Shown here: positions 1 through 6,731 of the stretch, piece by piece
How the letters are laid out: every line of letters starts with the position of its first letter
Numbering within the stretch: the stretch's first letter is position 1
Notes under the pieces: generated by a model
Told to the model about the DNA's origin: nothing
The model's database searches: none
The model's input: the letters and a program-made list of their open reading frames with translations, nothing else
Translations under genes and position numbers: made by a program
From: Terriglobia bacterium
GTDB lineage: Bacteria; Acidobacteriota; Terriglobia; Bryobacterales; Bryobacteraceae
Length of the DNA stretch: 39,631 nt
Assembly (NCBI GenBank): GCA_020073365.1
Contig: JAIQFL010000071.1
Coordinates: 1-39,631, forward strand
Direction: 5' to 3'

Positions 1-97
1 GAGCCCGGGGATCTCCAAACACACCCCGCACCCAGCGACTCGGTCTGAATCCTGGAAAGCGATAGGCATCCTCCAGTCTCTTCTTCTTCCTTGGCAC
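1..97 (-). CDS. Partial small IS-associated reading frame (runs off the left edge)
   Basis: Reading leftward from a GTG at 97-95 the frame is open to the window edge and encodes a basic N-terminus (PRKKKRLEDAYRF) followed by PGFRPSRWVRGVFGDPRA. From memory, this 'AYRFPGFRP...VRGVFGDP.AR' pattern recurs in short proteins found next to insertion sequences in Acidobacteria and Planctomycetes, often labelled transposase or hypothetical. The function is unknown. It directly abuts the degraded IS1634 transposase to its right, so this corner looks like a pile-up of IS debris. The call rests on a remembered pattern over only 32 residues, and the frame may itself be a fragment. Confidence 0.4.
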   Translation of the reverse strand, partial: MPRKKKRLEDAYRFPGFRPSRWVRGVFGDPRA

Positions 98-104
98 TCA
101 AGAA

Positions 105-962
105 TCATGCCACTCTCAGGGGCTCAGTGCGGTCGGACCCTAGCCAGGGGCTATCGGGAAGGCGTCCTCCAGGCTCAAAACCGGCATTTTTCACCCACAC
201 CATTCCACGAAGACCCTCTTTTTCCTTGCGCCCCGCCGTGCGGCACAGGATATAGGTTTCTTCGCCTTGCGGCATGGCTACTTTTTTCACTTCCACTTCA
301 GGCCGCACTTGGGTCCAGTCCTCTTGCAGCAGTTCCCTTTCGAACTGCTTCATCTGGCTGCGCGGCGTGCCCACCAGATATTGGCCCCCTCGCTTACGGA
401 TGGCCGCCAGGTTCTCTTCGCTCACGATGCCGCGATCGAATACCCAGACCCGCCGTGCTTTGCCGTATTTACGCTCGACCATGCGCAGGATTACTTCCAT
501 GGTCGAAACGTCGGCGCGGTTGCCGTTGAATGTTTCATAGCTGAACGGAAAGCCTTCGTCATTGACGATGAGCGCAATCACCATCTGCTCACAATCCGGA
601 CGATGATCCCGCGAGTAGCCCCGGCGCATCATGGGATTCTTCTCTGCCGCGCCCTCCACATAGGTGCTGGTCAGATCGTAAAGCAGCACGTCGAACTCCG
701 CCCCGAACAGTGCCCCGTAACGATCTTTCAGATGCCGCTCCAGTTTCGTCTTATGTGGCAGGATGCGGTCCAGGCACCGATACAGCCGTGTGTCGTTAAT
801 CTTGCCTTCTTCGATGGCCAGCAGATCATCCAGCGCCGTGGATGGATACCAGCGCTGTTCCACCGCCAATTCGCTGCCCGGTGCGCAGAGCCGGTTGATC
901 GCCAACAACGCCGCCACGCGCGACCACGGTACATCGGCAGGATCCTCATCTATAGCCTGTTC
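105..962 (-). pseudogene. IS1634-family (IS4-like DDE) transposase remnant
   Basis: The middle of a DDE transposase of the IS1634 type. Recognisable stretches are ADVPWSRVAALLAINRL, LLYDLTSTYVEG (first catalytic Asp region), YSRDHRPDCEQM, and VWVFDRGIVSEENL (second Asp region). The frame is open upstream of the GTG at 917 and still matches the family (FFEQAIDEDPADVPW), so the true N-terminus is missing rather than starting at 917. About 33 bp further upstream the frame meets the TGA that ends the PQQ dehydrogenase. At the other end the protein loses family resemblance after CRTAGRKEKEGL and stops early at 105, without the C-terminal part that carries the catalytic Glu. It is truncated at both ends and presumed inactive. 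Family members are usually about 450-560 residues long. Confidence 0.75.
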
Positions 963-995
963 AAAGAAACGGGGTTGGAAAACCGAATCTCCCGC

Positions 996-2690
996 TCAAT
1001 ACAAAGTGAACGCGTAGAGCGAGTCGCCGCCGGCCACCAGAATATACTGGTGGCCGTCGAGCATGTAGGTTTCCGGGGCATTCGACACCTGGCCCAGATG
1101 CGTGTGCCAGAGGATCTTGCCGTTGGCCGGGTCGTAAGCCACCAGGTTACCGCCCAGGTCGCCGGCGAACAGTAACCTGCCCGCGGTGGCCAGAATACCG
1201 TTTCCCAAGTTGCCGCCCGTGCCGGGATACTTGTGCCTCCAGGCCACCTTGCCGGTCTTGTAATCGATGGCCGTCAGATAGGCGCCCATCGATCCGAGAC
1301 CGTCCTCCTCTTTGCCGCCCAGCCCCATCGCGCCGCGGGGATCCGTTTCCGTCAGGTAGTACATGGCGTAGGCGTCGTTGGTCGGAACGTAGAACAGACC
1401 TGTATCGGGAGAGAAGGCGGGGGGCGGCCAATTGGTTGCGCCGCCGTTATTCGGCGACACCAGGGAGCCCGCTACGGTCGAGTCCTTTTCGGGATTGCGG
1501 ATGGGCCGGCCTTTCTCGTCCAGGCCTTTCGCCCAGTTGACGGAGTCGGAGTACTTGCTGGTCACCAGCCGCTCGCCGGTCAACCGATCCAGCGTGAAGT
1601 AGTACCCGTTGCGGCTGGCGTGCAGCAGGAGCTTGCGCGGCTTGCCGTTGAATTCGGCGTCCACCAGGATGGGGGTCTCGGTGGAGTCGGAGTCGTGCGT
1701 GTCGTGCGGCGACGTCTGGAAATGCCAGGCCATTTTTCCGGTATCGACGTTCACCGCCACGATCGAGCAGGTGTAAAGGTTGTCGCCGTTGCGGCCGGGC
1801 GGATTGGTGTAGGCCGGCGAAGGATTCCCGGTCCCGAAAATGTACAGATGCGTGTCGGGATCGTAGGCGCCGGGGATCCACACGTTGCCGCCGCCGTGCC
1901 TGGCGGTATCCACGTCGCCCCACGTCTCCATGCCTGGATCGCCCTTCTTCAAGGGCACGGTGTACCACTTCCACTGGAGCGCGCCGGTTTCGGGATCGCG
2001 CGATTGCAGGAAGCCCGGGGCGTCGAGATCGTCGCCCGTGCCCACCAGGATGTGATTGCCCACCACGATGGGGGCCATGGTTGAGAAGTACTGCTCGTTG
2101 AAGTCCGCGATTTCGACGTGCCAGCGCTCCTTGCCGGTCTTCGAATCGAGACACACCAGGTAATCGTCGGGGGTCTCCATATACAGCCAGTTGCCCCACA
2201 TGCCGAGGCCGCGATTGCCGATGTGAGTTCCGCCCTTGGTCTTCCAGAAGTAATGCCACAATTCGTGACCGTCGCGAGCGTCTACCGCCCAGGCGTTGTC
2301 GGGGGTGGACAAGTAGAGGATGCCGCCGATCTCCAGAACCGAGGCGCGGATGTTGGCGCCGCCGCCGCCCGTCGCGTCACCGGTGCCTTCCCCGCCCACG
2401 ATGGTGGGCGCGCCGCCGCCGCCGAATCCGCGGCCGCCTCCCCGTCCGCCGCCAGGGTTACCAGCACCGGCGGTCATCCGGCTCACCCATGCGAGCGTGA
2501 GGTTCTTGACGTTGGATTGGTTGATCTGAGTCAGTGAACTGTAGCGCTTGCCGGAGTAATCGCCCGAGTAAGTCGGCCAGTCGTTGGAAAGCGACTTCAT
2601 TAAGAGCGCCGGATCCAGGCCCTGCCCCGCTGCCATGGCGGGAAACAGACACAAGGAACAGGTGAGTAACAGCTCTTTTGATCTTGTCAT
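996..2690 (-). CDS. Secreted PQQ-dependent dehydrogenase (quinoprotein alcohol/sugar type)
   Basis: A 564-residue periplasmic quinoprotein predicted to oxidise an alcohol or sugar with PQQ and pass electrons to a cytochrome c. It has a signal peptide (about residues 1-22), then the family opening WPTYSGDYSGKRYSSLTQIN (38-57). Beta-propeller blades end in repeated GxLxW/TGKxxWxx motifs. The GTGNPSP segment (286-292) and HDTHDSD (329-335) match the metal/PQQ-binding and catalytic-Asp regions of methanol/ethanol dehydrogenases. A Gly-rich insertion lies at about 73-111. No haem motif (CxxCH) is present; that role is taken by the upstream cytochrome, whose stop codon overlaps this start (ATGA at 2690-2687), implying translational coupling. 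The substrate cannot be read from sequence. Confidence 0.88.
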   Translation of the reverse strand: MTRSKELLLTCSLCLFPAMAAGQGLDPALLMKSLSNDWPTYSGDYSGKRYSSLTQINQSNVKNLTLAWVSRMTAGAGNPGGGRGGGRGFGGGGAPTIVGGEGTGDATGGGGANIRASVLEIGGILYLSTPDNAWAVDARDGHELWHYFWKTKGGTHIGNRGLGMWGNWLYMETPDDYLVCLDSKTGKERWHVEIADFNEQYFSTMAPIVVGNHILVGTGDDLDAPGFLQSRDPETGALQWKWYTVPLKKGDPGMETWGDVDTARHGGGNVWIPGAYDPDTHLYIFGTGNPSPAYTNPPGRNGDNLYTCSIVAVNVDTGKMAWHFQTSPHDTHDSDSTETPILVDAEFNGKPRKLLLHASRNGYYFTLDRLTGERLVTSKYSDSVNWAKGLDEKGRPIRNPEKDSTVAGSLVSPNNGGATNWPPPAFSPDTGLFYVPTNDAYAMYYLTETDPRGAMGLGGKEEDGLGSMGAYLTAIDYKTGKVAWRHKYPGTGGNLGNGILATAGRLLFAGDLGGNLVAYDPANGKILWHTHLGQVSNAPETYMLDGHQYILVAGGDSLYAFTLY

Positions 2691-3592
2691 TTCACGCTCA
2701 CCAGATAGGAAGTCAGGTTATGGATATCTCTGTCGGTGTACACCCGCAGCAGGTCCTTGTGCGGCTGCAGGGGATCGTGAACGTCAACCTTGGGAGTATC
2801 GCCATCCCGCCGGAACGTGCGTTGGGTACCATCGGCCTCCATCAGAACGACGATGAAATCGTCGATGCGGCCAAGGCGGCCCTCGACCTTGGGTCCGCCG
2901 GCCGGCGTGACGGTGACTGTGGTAGGCGGCACGTTGTTGGCGACTCCACCGCCACCGCCTCCGAATCCTCCGCGCCCGCCACCGGGCATCAGGAAGAAGT
3001 TCTGGAGGAGCTTGGGATCGGTGAACCTGGCTCCCAGACCCTTCAGGTCGCCGGTCACCGAATGGCACGAAGCGCACTTGGCTTTGAAGTACGTCTCGCC
3101 CTCCTTGGCGTCGCCGACCAGGATGCTCTCGGGCCGCTCGCGGGAAATGTCGTAGCCACCGACCCGGAAGCTGTGAATGTAGGCGGCGACGTCCGAAATC
3201 TGCGCGGCTGTCAGGTCGAACTTGGGCATACCCTGATCGATGCGGCCGTTCTGGATCACCGGGGCCATGGCTTCGCCCTTCTGATCGTTGAGGACAAGCT
3301 GGGAACGGAGGAGGTTCGGTCCGCCCTCGCCGCCCCGGGCGTCGGAACCGTGGCAGAAGCTGCACTGGACGCCGTAGATGGCTTTGCCACGTTCTACCAC
3401 GGCGGGGTCGGCGGGCGGGCGTTGGGGATAAGCTCCCATGCCACCGCCACGACCGCGGCCACCGGGAGCGCCAGGAGTACCGGGTGCGCCTGGAGGCGCC
3501 TGCGCAGGGGGCTGCGCGGTCCCCTGAGTGGCGGCTGTGATCGTAATTGCCAGGAGAATCCCGGCGGCTGTGAACTTTCTCGAAGATGGCAA
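2687..3592 (-). CDS. Secreted diheme c-type cytochrome, partner of the PQQ dehydrogenase
   Basis: A 301-residue exported cytochrome with two haem-binding motifs, CSFCH (77-81) and CASCH (173-177). GMPKF (121-125) supplies a likely Met ligand for the first haem. A signal peptide covers about residues 1-26, followed by a Pro/Gly/Ala-rich linker (28-60). A second Gly-rich stretch (204-217) follows the second haem domain. The C-terminal part (about 230-301) contains VEGRLGRIDDFIVVL and ends LTSYLVSVK; it looks like a small beta domain plus the final cytochrome helix. The start is TTG at 3592, chosen because GAGG lies 6 nt upstream. The end overlaps the PQQ dehydrogenase start by 4 bp. The inferred role is electron acceptor for the dehydrogenase. 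Confidence 0.85.
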   Translation of the reverse strand: MPSSRKFTAAGILLAITITAATQGTAQPPAQAPPGAPGTPGAPGGRGRGGGMGAYPQRPPADPAVVERGKAIYGVQCSFCHGSDARGGEGGPNLLRSQLVLNDQKGEAMAPVIQNGRIDQGMPKFDLTAAQISDVAAYIHSFRVGGYDISRERPESILVGDAKEGETYFKAKCASCHSVTGDLKGLGARFTDPKLLQNFFLMPGGGRGGFGGGGGGVANNVPPTTVTVTPAGGPKVEGRLGRIDDFIVVLMEADGTQRTFRRDGDTPKVDVHDPLQPHKDLLRVYTDRDIHNLTSYLVSVK

Positions 3593-3753
3593 ATCTCACC
3601 TCGGATAACAATTCGTCGTGGGGCAAGCACTCGTGCTCGCCGCGTCGGCACTCATGCCGACGCCAGGCGGGCCAAATGGCCTGCCCGGGCCGGCTAAAGC
3701 CGGCTGACAGACGACGAAACCCGATCGTCTGTCCCACGGGGCTATGACACAGG
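3593..3753. repeat. Run of five consecutive hairpins between the cytochrome c and isomerase genes
   Basis: This gap holds five inverted repeats almost end to end. They lie at 3622-3641 (GGC.AGCAC/GTGCT.GCC), 3642-3663 (GCGTCGGC/GCCGACGC, 8 bp, 6-nt loop), 3666-3685 (GGCGGGCC/GGCCTGCC with one G.T pair), 3689-3704 (GCCGGC/GCCGGC, TAAA loop) and 3706-3733 (GACAGACGA/TCGTCTGTC, 9 bp, 10-nt loop). None is followed by a T tract, so intrinsic termination is not clear. They could set mRNA stability or uncouple expression of the flanking genes. The last one belongs to a family seen again at 4974-5001 and 5031-5058. Confidence 0.7.
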
Positions 3754-4902
3754 CTACGACAGGATGTCTTTACAAATTTGGAGGCACTTGGACATCTCGG
3801 TTACGGTATCCATGCCCTGCTGGCCGTATTCGTATTCGATGTTGGCGGGGAACCCGTACTTCCCCTTCTTCAACAACAGGAGGACATCTTTGAGCGGCGT
3901 ATCGCCCTGTCCCCAGGGCACATTGGGGCCGTGGTCCTTCTTGCGGTCCTTCAGATGCAAGTTGGTGATGCGGGCGTGGTGCTCCTTGATATAGGCGACT
4001 GCATCATAATTGGCGCCGGTGAAGTGGCCGACATCGAGGTTGACCCCGTTGTACTTGGAATAGGACATCGCCGTGGCAAAGCTTTCGGGCGTGGCGAATT
4101 CATTGGGATCCCAATCGGCATCATGGCCATGGTAGCCGACCATCATCTTGTGCTTGTCGGCGAACGGCCCCACCCGCTTGGAGACGGTCACCTGGGTGGT
4201 AGTGGAAATGGCTCTGGCGCCGAGTGTTTTGGCCATGGTGAAGGCGTATTCGATCTCGTCGTCGGTGATGGCCTCGTTCATGTTGAAGCAGAGCAGGGCG
4301 ATGTCGATGCCGGCAGTTTCGAACTTCTGACGGACCTCTTTGAATTTGTCCATGGAGACCGAGGCGCGCCATTTTCGAAAGTCCGCGTTCCGGTCGCGGG
4401 CAGCGGCGATCTGCTCTTCGGTCATGGGCGGACGGGCCACGCGAGCGCGGCCGCCACCGCCGCCCTGGCGGCCGGCACCCTGCGCGGCTGGAGCGCCACC
4501 GGGTCCGGCGGGAGGCCCGCCAGCGGCCATGCCAGGTGCTGCACCTGGGGCAGCAGCGGGAGGCCCGCCGGCAGCCGTACCGGGGGCACCGCCCGGGGCT
4601 CCCGCTCCCGTGGCACCACCCGGCGCGCCACCGGGTCCGCGGCCCGCGCCGCGACCACCCCCACGTCCCTGGCTGGGTGCTCCGGCGGCGGATTCGGCAA
4701 GGTCGGACATGAGCTCGGCTTCGCCCAACCCAATCTGCACCATGGCCTTGATCACGTCATCCAATTCCCGCATGCCGCGGAAGCTGTACGTAATGGCGCC
4801 AATCTGGACGCCGCCGAATTTGGAGTTGATTGCGGCGAACCCGCGGGCCAATGGGACAGCCGCCAGGGCAATCTTTCCTACATCTCTTCTGGTGTAGAGC
4901 AT
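3754..4902 (-). CDS. Exported sugar phosphate isomerase/epimerase-like TIM-barrel protein
   Basis: A 382-residue protein of the xylose isomerase-like TIM-barrel (AP endonuclease 2) superfamily. A short Tat-like leader (TRRDVGKIALAAVPLARG) is followed by QIGAITYSFRG (34-44), then VGYHGHDADWDP, VNLDVGHFTGANYD and ITNLHLKDRKKD. The barrel metal ligands are normally in these last three segments, and it ends with ANIEYEYGQQG. An insertion of about 85 residues (73-157), almost entirely Gly/Pro/Ala/Arg, splits the first two barrel strands from the rest. Such length and composition are not part of the fold. The start ATG at 4902 has GGA about 5 nt upstream. It sits between the Gfo/Idh/MocA gene and the dehydrogenase pair, which suggests sugar processing; the exact reaction is unknown. 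Confidence 0.82.
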   Translation of the reverse strand: MLYTRRDVGKIALAAVPLARGFAAINSKFGGVQIGAITYSFRGMRELDDVIKAMVQIGLGEAELMSDLAESAAGAPSQGRGGGRGAGRGPGGAPGGATGAGAPGGAPGTAAGGPPAAAPGAAPGMAAGGPPAGPGGAPAAQGAGRQGGGGGRARVARPPMTEEQIAAARDRNADFRKWRASVSMDKFKEVRQKFETAGIDIALLCFNMNEAITDDEIEYAFTMAKTLGARAISTTTQVTVSKRVGPFADKHKMMVGYHGHDADWDPNEFATPESFATAMSYSKYNGVNLDVGHFTGANYDAVAYIKEHHARITNLHLKDRKKDHGPNVPWGQGDTPLKDVLLLLKKGKYGFPANIEYEYGQQGMDTVTEMSKCLQICKDILS

Positions 4903-4973
4903 TACTTTCCTTTCGCTGTTCGGGTGTTGAACAATAAGGTGCGTTGCGCGGCCCCGGAGTTACTGGGCCGTGG

Positions 4974-5001
4974 GGCGGACGATCGGTTTTTGTTGTCTGC
5001 C
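4974..5001. repeat. Hairpin of the GACAGAC/GTCTGTC family, first of two copies in this gap
   Basis: The arms GGCGGACGA (4974-4982) and TTGTCTGCC (4993-5001) form 9 pairs, two of them G.T. Read on this strand it aligns over 28 bp to the reverse complement of 3706-3733, with 6 differences. The arm differences keep pairing, for example A-T becomes G-C at the second pair. Confidence 0.65.
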
Positions 5002-5030
5002 GAGATCTCATGGGCTGAATGCCACAAAGC

Positions 5031-5058
5031 GACAGACCACCAAAACCGACGGTCTGTC
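5031..5058. repeat. Hairpin of the GACAGAC/GTCTGTC family, second copy, ending CTGTCCCAC
   Basis: The arms GACAGACC (5031-5038) and GGTCTGTC (5051-5058) flank a 12-nt loop, 4 bp upstream (on the plus strand) of the Gfo/Idh/MocA stop codon. Over 32 bp it matches 3706-3737 with 5 differences. One is a double change at pair 8 (G-C to C-G) that preserves the stem. It lies 3' of the minus-strand Gfo gene, so it could protect that transcript's end. Confidence 0.65.
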
Positions 5059-5061
5059 CCA

Positions 5062-6705
5062 CTACAGTTTGATTTCCCAGCCCTTGCGGAACACGGGCTT
5101 CACCCACTTGTTGGCGTCCTTGTTGTTGGTGATCTCCATCTTCGCGGAGTCCCACAACAGTTTGCCTTCATAGTGCGTGGCCACAGCGCCGAGCACCAGC
5201 CACTCTGTGTAGGGACCAGCGACGCCGAAGTTGGAGCAGGACGGCGCCCCGCCTTTGCAGGCGCGGACCCAGTCGCGGCAGTGGGCTGAATGGTTGTCGC
5301 CGAAACTGGCGCCCGGGGAGCGCTGCAGGTAGGCGTTGGGGAGTTTGTATTCCGCCCACTTAGAGCCCGGAAGCAGGCCCACGCCCTCGCCGCGGCCGCT
5401 GGTCCCCAGATAGCCCTTGGAGCCGACGAAGATGCAGTTGTATCCACTGCCCTGCGGTCCGCCGCCGCGGCCACCCGGTCCGGCGCCACGGCCGGCCTGC
5501 TGACCAGCGCCCACCGGAGCGCCACCGGGCGCCGCGCCCGGAGCACCCACCGGGGGACCACCGGGGCCGCCGGGACCTCCCGGTCCACCGCCACGGCCGC
5601 CGCGTCCAGCAGGGCCGACCTGCGGTCCAACGCCGGGAGTTTTGCGCGCGTCTTCCACCGTCATTCCGGGCGGAAGGTAGGCGTCGCCTTGAATGCTGTC
5701 ACTCCAGTAGACGGTCACCGGCGGCAGATTCCCGCGCGCGCCGAACTCGTACTTGACGGCGTTTTTCACCGGATAGGTAAAGGGACTGGTGCCCTCCCGC
5801 TTGATGCACTCGACGCTGATGAGGCTCTCGGGGCTCAATTCCAGCGCCCAGTTGGCCGGACCCAGGATGTGAACACCCCAATCACCGAACAGGCCGCTTC
5901 CGAAATCGAAGAAGCCGCGCCAGTTGAAGGGCATGTAGAAACCGAATTGCGATGCCCCACCACCTCCGCCCCGCCCGCCCATCGCGAAAGCCTTGTAGTC
6001 GTCATCGCCTTCGGTGTAGGGCCGCGCCGCCGCGCCGCCCAGCCACAGATCCCAATCCAGCGTGTCCGGAACGGATGTCGGGGCAGGGATCTTCTGCATA
6101 CCCTGCGGCCATCCCGGGTTACCATGCCAGGCGTGGACCTCCTTCACTTCGCCGATCTCACCCGCCCAGATAATCTCGCAGGCCACGCGCGTGGCATCGT
6201 GCGAGTAACCCTGGTTGCCCATCTGAGTGGCGACCTTATACTTCTCTGCGGCCTGTGTGAGAAAGCGCGCTTCCCAAGGCGTCCGGGTCAGCGGTTTTTC
6301 CACGTACACGTGCTTGCCGAGTTGCATGCAGGCCAGCGCGCAGGTGGCGTGCATGTGGTCGGGGGTGCCGATGACCACGGCATCGATGGACTTACCCTGC
6401 TTGTCGAGCATCTGCCGGAAGTCTTTGTATTTTTCGGCCTTCGGCCAGTGAGTGAAGCCTTGCGTGGCGCGCTTCCAATCGACGTCCGCCAGGGCGACGA
6501 TGTTCTCGACCCCGGCTTCGGAATCGCGCAGGTCGCTGAACGGCTGGCCGCCCGCGCCGATGCCCGCGATGTTCAGCTTTTCGTTGGGGGACTTATAGCC
6601 CAGAGCCTTCAGCGATGGCGTGCTGCCGAATCCGCCGGACGGGACGGCGCCCGCCAGCAGTGCTCCGTAAAAGAAATGTCTTCGGGAAAACTGATGATCC
6701 GACAT
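5062..6705 (-). CDS. Tat-exported Gfo/Idh/MocA-family oxidoreductase
   Basis: A 547-residue NAD(P)-dependent oxidoreductase. It begins with a Tat leader (SRRHFFYGALLAGA, residues 7-20), then a Rossmann segment LNIAGIGAGGQPF (44-56), ALADVDW (71-77), VVIGTPDHMHA (110-120) and the family signature EKPLT (136-140) with the substrate-orienting Lys. WDLWLGG and FFDFGSGLFGDWGVHILGP are typical of the secreted branch found in Acidobacteria and Planctomycetes. In the C-terminal half (about 365-425) a Gly/Pro/Arg-rich insertion interrupts the domain before YNCIFVGSKGYLG. Members of this branch are thought to act on sugars with tightly bound cofactor in the periplasm. It is close to the TPR gene upstream (26-bp gap) and likely co-transcribed with the genes downstream. 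Confidence 0.87.
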   Translation of the reverse strand: MSDHQFSRRHFFYGALLAGAVPSGGFGSTPSLKALGYKSPNEKLNIAGIGAGGQPFSDLRDSEAGVENIVALADVDWKRATQGFTHWPKAEKYKDFRQMLDKQGKSIDAVVIGTPDHMHATCALACMQLGKHVYVEKPLTRTPWEARFLTQAAEKYKVATQMGNQGYSHDATRVACEIIWAGEIGEVKEVHAWHGNPGWPQGMQKIPAPTSVPDTLDWDLWLGGAAARPYTEGDDDYKAFAMGGRGGGGGASQFGFYMPFNWRGFFDFGSGLFGDWGVHILGPANWALELSPESLISVECIKREGTSPFTYPVKNAVKYEFGARGNLPPVTVYWSDSIQGDAYLPPGMTVEDARKTPGVGPQVGPAGRGGRGGGPGGPGGPGGPPVGAPGAAPGGAPVGAGQQAGRGAGPGGRGGGPQGSGYNCIFVGSKGYLGTSGRGEGVGLLPGSKWAEYKLPNAYLQRSPGASFGDNHSAHCRDWVRACKGGAPSCSNFGVAGPYTEWLVLGAVATHYEGKLLWDSAKMEITNNKDANKWVKPVFRKGWEIKL

Positions 6706-6731
6706 GATTTGCCTGTTAGAGACTAGGCGAC

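Noticed and set aside
917-2690. Read-through fusion of PQQ dehydrogenase and the transposase remnant, which share one frame across the TGA at 998-996
   Set aside because: The shared frame is expected by chance in one of three cases. The dehydrogenase ends normally (LYAFTLY) and there is no sign of recoding.
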